This document shows positions 52,919 to 61,940 of a DNA stretch of 64,000 nucleotides, piece after piece (position 1 is the stretch's first letter; each line of letters begins with the position of its first letter). The position numbers and the translations under genes were made by a program. The stretch covers positions 372,001 through 436,000 of the forward strand of contig NZ_PCPB01000001.1 of NCBI RefSeq assembly GCF_002979535.1. The letters are read 5' to 3'. Source of the DNA: Brevundimonas sp. MYb52. GTDB taxonomy: Bacteria > Pseudomonadota > Alphaproteobacteria > Caulobacterales > Caulobacteraceae. The notes under the pieces were generated by a model. It was not told the DNA's origin. It ran no database searches and worked only from the letters and a program-made list of their open reading frames with translations.

Positions 52919-54517
52919 ATGATTCAGCTTGCGCGCTGGAAAGTCACCCTGGTCGTGCTGTCGCTCGTTGTCGGGCTGCTGCTGGCCTTCCCGAGCATGC
53001 TCAGCCAGGCGCAGCGCGACGCGCTGCCCGGCTGGCTGCCCAAGAACGGTCTGAACCTGGGCCTTGACCTGCAAGGGGGCTCCTACCTCCTGCTGGAGGT
53101 CGATGTGCCGGAGATGCGCAACAAGCGCGTCACCAACCTGATGGAAGATGTGCGGGTCGCCCTGCGCGAACAGCAGGTCAATATCGGCGCCCTGCAGCGC
53201 GAGGCCAGCGGCGTGGTCGTGACCATCGCTGATCCCGGTCAATTCGATACGGCGCTGACTGAGTTGCGCAAACTGGCCCAGACCGGCATTGCGGCCAATG
53301 GCCAGCCGGATCGCACGGTTTCGCGCCTGAGCGGCAATCGTATCCGGTTCGCCTATACTGACGCTGCAGTGAACGGCATGGGCGCGACGGCGGTGGATCA
53401 GTCCATCGAGGTCGTGCGTCGTCGCCTGGACAGCTCGGGCACCAAGGAAATCGCCATCACCCGTCAGGGCGCGGACCGCATCGTGGTCCAGGCTCCGGGT
53501 CAGAGCGATCCGGCTGAACTGGAGCGTCTGGTCGGCCGCACGGCCCAGCTGACCTTCCAGATGGTCGATACCTCGAGCACGGGCTTGCAGGACGCTATGG
53601 CCGGCCGCGTGCCGCCGGACGCTGAACTGCTGACCGACGATCAGGGCACGCCCTTCCTGGTGAAGAAGCGCATCCTGGTTTCGGGTGAAAACCTGACCCG
53701 CGCCGGCGTCGGCTCGGACCAGAACGGCCGCCCGGCCATCGACTTCCGCTTTGACGGCCAGGGCGCGCGTCGCTTCGGCGAAGCCACCGCCCAGAACATC
53801 GGCAAGCCCTTCGCCATCATCCTGGACGGCAAGGTCATTTCCGCCCCGACGATCCAGGGCGCCATCACCGGCGGCACCGGTCAGATCACCGGCAGCTTCT
53901 CGATCCAGTCGGCTTCGGAACTGGTGAACCTGCTGAACGGGGGCGCCCTGCCGGCGCCGCTGAAGGTTGAGGAACGCCGCGTCGTCACCGCCGAGCTGGG
54001 GGCTGATGCGGTTCAGGCCGGCATGGTCTCGACCATCATCGGCTTCATCCTGATCTGCGTTTTCATGATCGGCGCCTACGGCTTCCTGTTCGGCGGCGTG
54101 TCGGTGCTGGGTCTGATGCTGAACGGCATCCTGATCATCGCCGCCATGTCCCTGTTCGGCGCGACCCTGACCCTGCCCGGCATCGCCGGTCTGGTGCTGA
54201 CCTTCGCCGTGGCCGTGGACGCCAATGTGCTGATCTTTGAGCGGATGCGTGACGAGGCGCGGGCCGGACGGTCGGTCATCGCTTCGATGGACGCCGGCTT
54301 CAACAAGGCCATGGGCACGATCGTCGACGCCAACCTGACCACCCTGGTGGCGGCGCTGATCATGTTCATGTTCGGCGCGGGCCCCGTGCGCGGCTTCGCC
54401 TGGACGCTGACCATCGGCGTCTTCACCTCCATGTTCTCCTCGGTGATGGTCGCCCAGGTCCTGCTTGGGTATTGGCTCAAAGTCGCCAAGCCCAAAAAAC
54501 TGCCGATCGCGGAGTGA
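52919..54517 (+). CDS. secD: protein translocase subunit SecD
   Basis: The 532-residue protein has an N-terminal helix and a large periplasmic P1 domain (about 30-360) with GLNLGLDLQGGSYLLLEVD. The RND-like six-helix part (about 365-520) includes PLKVEERRVVTAELGADAV, VDANVLIFERMRDEARAG and FTSMFSSVMVAQVLL. SecD and SecF use the proton gradient to complete protein export. The stop overlaps the secF start by 1 bp (TGATG). Confidence 0.96.
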   Translation: MIQLARWKVTLVVLSLVVGLLLAFPSMLSQAQRDALPGWLPKNGLNLGLDLQGGSYLLLEVDVPEMRNKRVTNLMEDVRVALREQQVNIGALQREASGVVVTIADPGQFDTALTELRKLAQTGIAANGQPDRTVSRLSGNRIRFAYTDAAVNGMGATAVDQSIEVVRRRLDSSGTKEIAITRQGADRIVVQAPGQSDPAELERLVGRTAQLTFQMVDTSSTGLQDAMAGRVPPDAELLTDDQGTPFLVKKRILVSGENLTRAGVGSDQNGRPAIDFRFDGQGARRFGEATAQNIGKPFAIILDGKVISAPTIQGAITGGTGQITGSFSIQSASELVNLLNGGALPAPLKVEERRVVTAELGADAVQAGMVSTIIGFILICVFMIGAYGFLFGGVSVLGLMLNGILIIAAMSLFGATLTLPGIAGLVLTFAVAVDANVLIFERMRDEARAGRSVIASMDAGFNKAMGTIVDANLTTLVAALIMFMFGAGPVRGFAWTLTIGVFTSMFSSVMVAQVLLGYWLKVAKPKKLPIAE

Positions 54518-55488
54518 TGGCGATGCGTGGATGGCCCCTCATCAAACTGCTTCCGCAGAAGACGAACTTCCGCTTCGTCAAATATGCGCCCGCCGCAGGC
54601 GTGATTTCGATCATTCTGTGCGTGGCCTCGATCGTCGGCTGCTTCTATCCCGGCCTGAACATGGGCATCGACTTCCGGGGCGGCGCCTCGATGGAAGTGT
54701 CCAAGCCCGCCGGTCAGGTGCTGGAACTGGACAAGGTTCGCGGCGCCGTCAGCGAACTGGGCCTGGGCGATGTCCAGGTTCAGGGCATCGACAGCGCCGC
54801 CAGCGCCATCGTTCGCTTCCAGATTCCCGAGGATGAAGGCCAGAGCGCCGTCGTCGCTCGGGTCGAGAAGGCGATCGACGAGGCTGTCGGCGAGGTGAAA
54901 TACTCGGGCGTCAGCGTCGTGGGCTCCAAGGTCTCGGGCGAGCTGTTCACCAGCGGCCTTCTGGCCCTGGGCGCAGCCATCGTGCTGATGTTCATCTACA
55001 TCTGGTTCCGGTTCGAGCCTCAGTTCGGCTTCGGCGCCGTGGCAGGGCTGGTGCACGACATGATCCTGACCTTTGGTCTGATCGTCCTGTTCCGGTTCGA
55101 GTTCAGCCTGAACACCGTGGCGGCCATTCTGACCGTCATCGGCTATTCGATGAACGACACCGTCGTGGTCTTCGACCGCCTTCGCGAGAACCTGCGCAAG
55201 TACAAGACCATGCCCCTGCGCGAGGTCATCGACCTGTCGCTGAACGAGACCCTGTCGCGCACCATCATCACCGGCGTCACGGCTGTGGGCGTTCTGGCGG
55301 TTCTGGCTCTGTATGGCGGCGAGGCCCTGTTCGGCTTCTCCATCGTGCTGATGATCGGCATCGTGATCGGCACCTATTCGTCGATCTATGTCGGCGCGCC
55401 GATCATCCTGCTGTGGGGCGTCAAGCGCGGCGGCTCCATCGACGAAGACGCCAAGCCGATCAAACTCGGCATGGCCAGCCGGCCCTAG
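54517..55488 (+). CDS. secF: protein translocase subunit SecF
   Basis: The 323-residue protein has the SecF markers GIDFRGGASMEV at the first loop, YSMNDTVVVFDRLRENL, and LNETLSRTIITGVTAVGVLAVLALYGGEALFGFS, with six helices. ATG 54517 overlaps the secD stop; a second ATG 6 bp on is also possible. Length is normal. It completes the yajC-secD-secF operon. Confidence 0.95.
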   Translation: MAMRGWPLIKLLPQKTNFRFVKYAPAAGVISIILCVASIVGCFYPGLNMGIDFRGGASMEVSKPAGQVLELDKVRGAVSELGLGDVQVQGIDSAASAIVRFQIPEDEGQSAVVARVEKAIDEAVGEVKYSGVSVVGSKVSGELFTSGLLALGAAIVLMFIYIWFRFEPQFGFGAVAGLVHDMILTFGLIVLFRFEFSLNTVAAILTVIGYSMNDTVVVFDRLRENLRKYKTMPLREVIDLSLNETLSRTIITGVTAVGVLAVLALYGGEALFGFSIVLMIGIVIGTYSSIYVGAPIILLWGVKRGGSIDEDAKPIKLGMASRP

Positions 55489-55511
55489 GGTCTGGCTTCT
55501 ACCTGAAATGG

Positions 55512-55542
55512 CTCCTCCTTCCCCCGGACGGGGAGGGAGGAG
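55512..55542 (+). terminator. hairpin after secF
   Basis: CTCCTCCTTCCCC and GGGGAGGGAGGAG form a 13-bp stem with one G-U pair and a 5-nt loop, 23 bp after the secF stop. No strong T-run follows. The purine/pyrimidine bias recalls the arms of repeat family A, but the sequence is not the same. Confidence 0.5.
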
Positions 55543-55581
55543 TAAGGTCACGCTTCCTGATTCCGACCCGGGGAGGGGCGC

Positions 55582-56202
55582 ATGGCCAAACTGCTTTCAA
55601 ACTTCAGAACGACTTTCCTGCTCAGCATCCTGCTGGCGGGCGTCATGATCTTCGCCTTCGGCCGCATCGCGCCGGGCGGTTTCGATCTCGGCTTCGCCCA
55701 GGCGGCCTTCCGCTGGGTCCACGTCGTGGCCGGCATCCTGTGGATCGGCCTGCTTTACTATTTCAACTTCGTACAGATCCGAGTCATGCCCGCGATCCCG
55801 GCCGAGCTGAAGCCCGCCGTCAGCAAGCATGTCGCGCCTGAGGCCCTGTTCTGGTTCCGCTGGTCGGCCCTGGTGACGGTGCTGGCGGGCATCGCCGTCC
55901 TGTTCACGCGCGGCCACGTCTATGCCCATGAAGTCCTGACCTTCGGCCTGGCCGGCGGTCTGAATGCGGGCGACCAGCAGTTCACCCTGATGGGGATCGG
56001 CGTCTGGCTGGCCATCGTCATGTTCCTGAACGTCTGGGGCGTGATCTGGCCGAACCAGAAGCGCGCCCTCGGCATCATCGCCGTGGACGACGACAAGAAG
56101 GCCAAGGCCGCGCGCATCGCCATGCTGGGCAGCCGCACCAACCTGTTGCTGTCGCTGCCGATGCTGACCTCGATGGCCATGTATCAGACCCTGTTCGGCT
56201 GA
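55582..56202 (+). CDS. PuuD-type urate oxidase membrane-domain protein
   Basis: The 206-residue protein has about five membrane helices and the segment FRWVHVVAGILWIGLLYYFNFVQ, typical of the urate oxidase N-terminal membrane domain family (PuuD). PuuD proper carries a C-terminal cytochrome c domain with CXXCH; this protein ends after the helices and has none. It therefore may be only the haem- or quinone-linked membrane part, and a urate role is uncertain. GGGGAGGGGCGC precedes the ATG. Confidence 0.75.
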   Translation: MAKLLSNFRTTFLLSILLAGVMIFAFGRIAPGGFDLGFAQAAFRWVHVVAGILWIGLLYYFNFVQIRVMPAIPAELKPAVSKHVAPEALFWFRWSALVTVLAGIAVLFTRGHVYAHEVLTFGLAGGLNAGDQQFTLMGIGVWLAIVMFLNVWGVIWPNQKRALGIIAVDDDKKAKAARIAMLGSRTNLLLSLPMLTSMAMYQTLFG

Positions 56203-56242
56203 GACTTGCGCCGTTGCGCGCAATGGCCGATGGCCTTGCGTA

Positions 56243-56869
56243 ATGACTGTTGATCTTGATGCCCAGGTCCGCGCCGCCGACCCCGACCGCTGGCTGTCCA
56301 GCCGGTTTGTGGCGGACATTCAGGCGCGCGCGGACCTGATCGCCCTCTACGCCTTCGAGGCGGAGTTGCTGACCATTCCCACCCGCGTCACCCAGCCCAT
56401 GCTGGCCGAGATGCGCTATACGTGGTGGGCCGAGCAGATGGAGGGCGTCTTCGCCAACACCCCGCGCGTCGGCCATCCTGTGCTGGAGGCTCTGACCGCC
56501 GCTGTCGCCCGTCACGGGCTGGACCGCGCGCCCTTCGACGCCCTGATCGAGGCCCACATCGGCCGGGTGCATGGCGAACCGCACGATCTGGACGCCTTCT
56601 ATGTCGGCCCCATGCAGGTCGCGGCGCGGATGCTGGCGGGCGAAGGGTATGACGCCGCCGTGGCCGAGGCCGGGCGTCTATGGGCGCTGTCGCAGACCGG
56701 CCGGGCGGATGAGGCGAGGGCCCAGCGGTCCTCCGCCAACGCTGCGCTCAAGGATCTGCCCCCCGCCGCCTTCCCGGCGACGGCTCATGCCGCCCTGGCG
56801 GGCTTTGACCACCCTGAGCCGGTCAAGCGGTTGCGCCTGCTTTGGGCGGTGCTGCGCGGACGCGTCTAG
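56243..56869 (+). CDS. squalene/phytoene synthase-like protein, short
   Basis: The 208-residue helical protein resembles the trans-isoprenyl diphosphate synthase fold: ARADLIALYAFEAELLTIPTRVTQPMLAEMRYTWWAEQMEGVF, then HPVLEALTAAVARHGL and FDALIEAHIGRVH. The Asp-rich DXXXD motifs needed for catalysis are not seen, and the protein is about 80-100 residues shorter than working synthases. It is more like the NDUFAF6-type non-catalytic relatives. It converges on the MarR gene with a 4-bp overlap. Confidence 0.72.
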   Translation: MTVDLDAQVRAADPDRWLSSRFVADIQARADLIALYAFEAELLTIPTRVTQPMLAEMRYTWWAEQMEGVFANTPRVGHPVLEALTAAVARHGLDRAPFDALIEAHIGRVHGEPHDLDAFYVGPMQVAARMLAGEGYDAAVAEAGRLWALSQTGRADEARAQRSSANAALKDLPPAAFPATAHAALAGFDHPEPVKRLRLLWAVLRGRV

Positions 56870-57357
56870 TCGCAGAGGCCGCCGATCAGGCGAGCCAGCA
56901 GGGCGTTCAAGGTCTTCTGTTCATCGAGCGACAGCGGCGCGAGGATGTCTCGCGCCGCTTCTTCGTGTTCGGGCATGATGGTTTCGATCAGGCCGAAACC
57001 CTTGTCAGTCAGCCGGACCAGGGTGGCACGACGGTCGGTCGGGTGAGGGCCGCGCGCGACCAGACCCGCCTTTTCCAGCCGGTCGATACGGGCCGTCATG
57101 CCGCCGGACGACATCATCGCCGCCTCGAACAGGGCGGTGGGCGTCAAGCCCTCAGGCGCGCCCGAGCGACGTAGCGTCGCCAGGGCGTCGAACTCGCCCT
57201 GTTGCAGGCCGTAGCGGGCGTAGAGCGGCGCCTGACGTTCCCGCGCGACCACGATGGACGCCTCGTGCAGGCGGCCCAGCGCCTCCATCGGCAGCATGTC
57301 CATTTCTGGGCGCTGGACGGCCCATTGGGCGGCGGCGCGGGAGGCTCTGTCGGGCAT
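56866..57357 (-). CDS. MarR family transcriptional regulator
   Basis: The 163-residue regulator has the winged HTH (about 55-115): GLTPTALFEAAMMSSGGMTARIDRLEKAGLVARGPHPTDRRATLVRLTDKG, including the D-R wing motif of MarR proteins. It is divergent from an MFS transporter gene. A palindromic site lies 5 bp upstream of its start, so it probably represses itself and the transporter. The ligand is unknown. Confidence 0.92.
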   Translation of the reverse strand: MPDRASRAAAQWAVQRPEMDMLPMEALGRLHEASIVVARERQAPLYARYGLQQGEFDALATLRRSGAPEGLTPTALFEAAMMSSGGMTARIDRLEKAGLVARGPHPTDRRATLVRLTDKGFGLIETIMPEHEEAARDILAPLSLDEQKTLNALLARLIGGLCD

Positions 57358-57361
57358 GAGT

Positions 57362-57379
57362 TATCTTGACATCGAGATA
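57362..57379. promoter_or_regulatory. probable MarR operator
   Basis: TATCTTGACATCGAGATA is an imperfect 18-bp palindrome of the TATCTYGA..TCRAGATA form common for MarR-family sites. A degenerate half-copy (CTTGAGGTCGAGAG, 57380-57393) follows directly. It lies in the 68-bp gap between the divergent MarR and MFS genes. Confidence 0.65.
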
Positions 57380-57425
57380 CTTGAGGTCGAGAGACTAGCG
57401 CGAATTCTCAGTGGAGTCCCCTGTC

Positions 57426-58631
57426 ATGACCGCACGGTCCGATGCCGAAGCGGCGCGCGGCGCGTCCTTGCTGCTGCTGGCGGCTATCTTCGCCCTGGCG
57501 CTGAACCTGCGCCCGGCGATGGCGGCGGTCGGGCCGCTGCTGGACCTGATCGAGGGCGCGACGGGGATGGATTCCACCGCCGCCAGCCTGTTGACGACCC
57601 TGCCGGTGCTGATGATCGGCCTGGGCGCCCTGTCGATCCGACCGCTGCGGCGGCGACTGGGCGAGCGACGCGGCATTCTGCTGGGCGCGCTGCTGATCGG
57701 CGGGGCCTGTCTGGTGCGGGCGGTGCTGAAGGATACGGCGGGCCTGATCGCCAGCGCGGCGGTCGTCGGCGTCGGCGTGGCCCTGATCCAGGCTTTGGCG
57801 CCGGTCGTGATCAAGCGGGCGTTTCCGACGCGGTTCGGCACGGTCATGGCCGTCTATACGACGGGCATCATGGGCGGGGCGGCCATCGCGGCGGCGACGG
57901 CGGCGGGGCTGGCCGAGGCGGTCGGCTGGGCCTGGACCCTGGCGCTGTGGAGCGCGCCGGCCTTTGTCGCGGCGGTCGTCTGGCTGACCGCCGCGCGCGA
58001 TCCGGTGACGGAAGAGCCCGATCGGGCGGCCGTGGCGGAGGCGACGCACCCGGAAGTCCCCTTCTGGAAGCAGGGCCGGGCGTGGAGCCTGATCCTGATC
58101 ATGGGGCTGGGGACCTCGGCCTATACGCTGGTTCTGGCCTGGCTGCCGCCCTTCTATGTCGATCTGGGGCAGGCGAGGGCGACGGCGGGCTATCTGCTCA
58201 GCGGCATGACCGGGGCCGAGGTGGCGGCGGGGATCATCGTATCCCTGGTGATCGCGCGTTTCCCGGACCGGCGTGTGCCGATCCTGACGGCCCTGGTGCT
58301 GGCCCTGATCGGTCTGGCGGGGATGGTGGTCGCGCCGGTGGCTCTGGCGGTTCCGGTCGTCGTGGTCATGGGGCTGGGCATCGGGGCCATCTTCCCCCTG
58401 ACCCTGATCCTGGCCATGGATCAGATCGACGATCCGAGCCGATCCGGCGACCTGCTCGCCTTCGTTCAGGGCGGCGGCTACATCATCGCCAGCCTGTCGC
58501 CGCTGGCCGCTGGATTGCTGCGCGACCACATGGCCGACCTGACCGGCGCCTGGGTCCTGATGGGCGTCGGCGTCGTGGTTCTGGGCGTGATGACCCTGGC
58601 CTTCCGGCCGGGCCTGCCCAAGCTGCGCTGA
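57426..58631 (+). CDS. MFS transporter, CynX/NimT-like
   Basis: The 401-residue transporter has 12 helices and the CynX-type N-terminus ALALNLRPAMAAVGPLLDLIEGATGM. The conserved loop between helices 2 and 3 (RPLRRRLGERRGILLG) is present. Relatives export cyanate, nitroimidazoles or other small organics. ATG 57426 has GGAG 9 nt upstream. It is divergently transcribed from a MarR gene with an operator between them, so it is probably induced by its substrate. Confidence 0.88.
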   Translation: MTARSDAEAARGASLLLLAAIFALALNLRPAMAAVGPLLDLIEGATGMDSTAASLLTTLPVLMIGLGALSIRPLRRRLGERRGILLGALLIGGACLVRAVLKDTAGLIASAAVVGVGVALIQALAPVVIKRAFPTRFGTVMAVYTTGIMGGAAIAAATAAGLAEAVGWAWTLALWSAPAFVAAVVWLTAARDPVTEEPDRAAVAEATHPEVPFWKQGRAWSLILIMGLGTSAYTLVLAWLPPFYVDLGQARATAGYLLSGMTGAEVAAGIIVSLVIARFPDRRVPILTALVLALIGLAGMVVAPVALAVPVVVVMGLGIGAIFPLTLILAMDQIDDPSRSGDLLAFVQGGGYIIASLSPLAAGLLRDHMADLTGAWVLMGVGVVVLGVMTLAFRPGLPKLR

Positions 58632-58741
58632 GCCGACCCGGCCTTGCCGTCGGCTTTAGTATACAACGGCCTGATACGTTTGCAGCTTGCTCGGGGCGCG
58701 TGCTGCGTCTCAGTATGTGGCAGTCGTGACGCGGGTCGGGG

Positions 58742-59473
58742 ATGCTCATGCTGCTGCTGGTCTATTTCGCGACCTTCGCCATCTTCTCGTTTATCTTCAC
58801 GCGCGAGGTCATCGCACCCGCGTCCGGGGCATCGTGCGACAAGCGGTGGCGGCTCTATGCGGGAGGGCTAAACGTCGCCAATCTTGTCGTAGTCGTTTCG
58901 GCTGGGTTTCTTTTTAGGGGCTGGATCGACGGCCATTCGCTGTTGGCGCTTGGGGATCGCCTGGGCGTGGGATGGGGGAGCCTGGCCACCTTCCTGTGTG
59001 CGAGCCTCGTGGCCTATGGCTATCATCGCGCCGTGCACAGGTCAGACCGCCTCTGGCGCTGGGTCCATCAACTCCACCATAGCCCGACGCGGATCGAGGC
59101 GTTGACGGCCTTCTACGTCCATCCGTTCGATGCCTTGCTGGCGAGTTTGCTCAACGCCTTCGTCGCCTATGTGGTGCTGGGCGTTCATGCCCCAGCGGCG
59201 GGGTTGGCCCTGCTCTACGTGACCCTGTTCAACCTGATCGCCCACGCTGACCTGCGGACGCCGCGGTGGCTGGGCTTCTTCGTGCAACGCCCGGAGATGC
59301 ATCGATTGCATCATGAACGGGGCGTGCACGCCAGTAACTATGGTCTGCCGATCATCGACATGATGTTCGGCACCTGGCGCAACCCAGGGATCGTCGACGT
59401 CGAGTGCGGCTTTCCAGACGACAAGGAGAGGTTGATCGGCCAGATGCTAATGCTCAAGGACGTCGACGGCTGA
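58742..59473 (+). CDS. fatty acid hydroxylase/sterol desaturase family protein
   Basis: The 243-residue membrane di-iron oxygenase has the three His clusters of the family: GYHRAVHRSD, WVHQLHHSPT and MHRLHHERGVHASNYG. Helices surround them. Members hydroxylate or desaturate lipids, including sphingolipid-like and carotenoid substrates; the substrate here is unknown. It is 110 bp downstream of the MFS gene and ends 6 bp before the convergent trmFO stop. Confidence 0.88.
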   Translation: MLMLLLVYFATFAIFSFIFTREVIAPASGASCDKRWRLYAGGLNVANLVVVVSAGFLFRGWIDGHSLLALGDRLGVGWGSLATFLCASLVAYGYHRAVHRSDRLWRWVHQLHHSPTRIEALTAFYVHPFDALLASLLNAFVAYVVLGVHAPAAGLALLYVTLFNLIAHADLRTPRWLGFFVQRPEMHRLHHERGVHASNYGLPIIDMMFGTWRNPGIVDVECGFPDDKERLIGQMLMLKDVDG

Positions 59474-59479
59474 AGTCGA

Positions 59480-60889
59480 TCAGCCCGCGTCGCGCCAGGC
59501 CTTGAGGGCGTCCATGGCGCGGATGCTCTGCAGGCGTTTCTTGGCGCGGCCGCGTTCCTTGGGATGGATGCGCTTGCCCTCTTCGTCGACCTTGGGCGCT
59601 TCCAGCGGCGGCAGCAGGCCGTAGTTGATGTTCATGGGCTGGAACTTGGAGCCAGCCAGGTGGCCCCCGGTGATGTGCTCGACCAGAGCGCCCATGGCCG
59701 TTTCCGGCGGCGGGGCCGACAGGTCGCGGCCCAAAGCCTGAGCGGCGGCCAGACGGCCGGTCAGCAGGCCCATGGCGGCGCTTTCGACATAGCCTTCGAC
59801 GCCCGTGACCTGACCGGCGAAGCGCAGACGCGGCATGGCGTTCATCCGCAGTTGCTTGTCCAGCAACTGGGGGCTGTTGAGATAGGTGTTGCGGTGCAGG
59901 CCGCCCAGACGCGCGAACTGGGCGTTCTGTAGGCCCGGGATCATGCGGAAGGTCTCGGCCTGGGCGCCGTGCTTCAGCTTGGTCTGGAAGCCGACCATGT
60001 TGAATAGGGTGCCCAGGGCGTTGTCCTGGCGCAGTTGGACGATGGCGTAGGACTTGACCTTGGGGTCGCGCGGATTGGTCAGGCCGACGGGCTTCATCGG
60101 GCCGTGACGCAGGGTCTCGCGGCCGCGCTCGGCCATGACCTCGATGGGCAGGCAGCCGTCGAAGTAGGGGACGTTCTCCCACTCCTTGAACTCGGCCTTG
60201 GGGCCGCCCAGCAGGGCGTCGATGAAGGCCTCGTACTGCTCCTTGTTCATCGGGCAGTTGACGTAGGCGGCGGCGTCGCCGCCCGGGCCTTCCTTGTCAT
60301 AGCGCGACTGACGCCAGGCGATGTCGAAGTCGATCGAGTCAGCGTGGATGATGGGGGCGATGGCGTCGAAGAAGCTGAGGCTTTCCTCGCCCGTCATCGT
60401 CAGAATGGCTTCGGCCAGGGCGGGCGAGGTCAACGGGCCGGTGGCGACGATGACATTGTCCCAGTCCTCGGGCGGCAGGCCGGCGATTTCCTCGCGCACG
60501 ATGGTCACCAGCGGGTGGGCTTCCAGCTTGGCCGTCACAGCCTCGGAGAAGCCGTCGCGGTCGACCGCCAGGGCGCCGCCAGCCGGGACCTGATGAGCGT
60601 CGCCGCATTCCATGATGATGGAGCCGAGCGCACGCATTTCCGCGTGGAGGAGGCCGACGGCGTTGAACTCCCAGTCGTCCGAACGGAAGGAGTTGGAGCA
60701 GACCAGTTCGGCCAGACCGTCCGTCTGGTGGGCGTCGGTCTTGATGCCCGGCACGCCGCGCATTTCGTGCAGGATGACGGGCACGCCGGCCTGGGCGATC
60801 TGCCAGGCTGCTTCGGAACCGGCAAGGCCGCCGCCAATGACGTGCACAGGGGTGAGAATGGGCTGGGGAGTGGAAGCTGCGTTCGACAT
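59480..60889 (-). CDS. trmFO: methylenetetrahydrofolate-tRNA-(uracil54-C5)-methyltransferase
   Basis: The 469-residue FAD and folate-dependent enzyme makes m5U54 in the T loop of tRNA. The FAD motif [21 protein letters not shown] is at the start, followed by [19 protein letters not shown]. The catalytic Cys region [14 protein letters not shown] and the end [13 protein letters not shown] complete the TrmFO pattern. It stands alone, divergent from a membrane-protein pair. Confidence 0.95.
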   Translation of the reverse strand: MSNAASTPQPILTPVHVIGGGLAGSEAAWQIAQAGVPVILHEMRGVPGIKTDAHQTDGLAELVCSNSFRSDDWEFNAVGLLHAEMRALGSIIMECGDAHQVPAGGALAVDRDGFSEAVTAKLEAHPLVTIVREEIAGLPPEDWDNVIVATGPLTSPALAEAILTMTGEESLSFFDAIAPIIHADSIDFDIAWRQSRYDKEGPGGDAAAYVNCPMNKEQYEAFIDALLGGPKAEFKEWENVPYFDGCLPIEVMAERGRETLRHGPMKPVGLTNPRDPKVKSYAIVQLRQDNALGTLFNMVGFQTKLKHGAQAETFRMIPGLQNAQFARLGGLHRNTYLNSPQLLDKQLRMNAMPRLRFAGQVTGVEGYVESAAMGLLTGRLAAAQALGRDLSAPPPETAMGALVEHITGGHLAGSKFQPMNINYGLLPPLEAPKVDEEGKRIHPKERGRAKKRLQSIRAMDALKAWRDAG

Positions 60890-60992
60890 GGCGGCCTTCT
60901 AGCCGTCCGGAAGGCTTCCGTCAGCCTGTCATTGCGATGGGGTGGCGGACTGCCTGCAGTCTGGCTTATGACGGCGGCCAAGAGGAGCAGTC

Positions 60993-61919
60993 ATGACCAC
61001 GGCGTTTTCCATTGGCGAGGCTCTGGCCTCCGGTTTCAAGTTGACGCGGCGCCGGCCTTTGCGGGTGTGGGCCTGGGGCGTTCTGGCGGCGGCGCCGTCG
61101 CTGCTGTTCGGGGCGCTGACGCTGCGGTTTTTCGGCGCGATCTCCATTGAGGAGCTGGCGGCGCGCGAGCCTTCGGCGACCGTGATGGCGCAGATCGTCC
61201 AGTTTCAGGCCTGGTCCGGCCTGTTGAACCTCCTGCAGGCCCTGATCGCCGTGGTCATCGCAGCCGCCGTATTCCGGGCTGTCTTCTTTCCCGAACGTCC
61301 GGTGCGTTTCGCCGGGTTGAAGGTCGGGATGGACGAGGTGCGTCTCGCTATTATCGGGGTGGCGATGGTCGCCGGCCTCTATGCCGCGGCGATCGTGATT
61401 GGCCTGATCGCTTTTGCTATCGGGGTGTCGCTGTGGTTCGTGTCCGAGGCGGCTGCGGTGGCCCTCGGGCTGCTGGTGGCGGTTGCGGCGGGTCTGGCCA
61501 TCTGGGGCGTGGCGCTGCGGGCCTGTCTGATCGTGCCGGCCAGCGTGGGGTTGAACGACTTCGCCTTTGTCGCCGGCTGGCGACTGGGTAAGGGGCAGGT
61601 CCTGCGGCTTCTGGGGTTGAGCCTCGCCATCATCACTGTTGTGATCGCAATTGAGTTGGTGCTGATGGCCCTGGTTGCCGTGGTCCTGTTCCTGGCGGCG
61701 GGCGTCAATGTCTTCACTATAGCCGCGATGCTGCAACATGGCGCGCCGCCGGAGGTGGACTGGCCCGCCTTTGTCGGCTGGGGGCTGGCGGCCTTTGTGC
61801 CCCTGTCCTGGCTGCAGGGCTTTCTGGGGACGGTGATGCTGGCGCCCTATGCCGAGGCCTGCCGGTCGCTGCTGGCGCAAGCGCAGCAGGACGAAGCGCG
61901 TCCGGTTGCGCTAGGCTGA
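60993..61919 (+). CDS. multi-pass membrane protein, paralogue 1
   Basis: The 308-residue protein has about six hydrophobic helices. It starts TTAFSIGEALASGFKLTRRRPLRVWAWG, closely parallel in layout to the next gene (FSATDCAFEGFRLTRRAPVAVLLWA). It resembles glycerophosphodiester phosphodiesterase-type or YIP1-like membrane domains of unknown role, with no catalytic motif. The paralogue follows 21 bp later. Confidence 0.75.
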   Translation: MTTAFSIGEALASGFKLTRRRPLRVWAWGVLAAAPSLLFGALTLRFFGAISIEELAAREPSATVMAQIVQFQAWSGLLNLLQALIAVVIAAAVFRAVFFPERPVRFAGLKVGMDEVRLAIIGVAMVAGLYAAAIVIGLIAFAIGVSLWFVSEAAAVALGLLVAVAAGLAIWGVALRACLIVPASVGLNDFAFVAGWRLGKGQVLRLLGLSLAIITVVIAIELVLMALVAVVLFLAAGVNVFTIAAMLQHGAPPEVDWPAFVGWGLAAFVPLSWLQGFLGTVMLAPYAEACRSLLAQAQQDEARPVALG

Positions 61920-61940
61920 GCAGGAATCGAGGACGACCGC

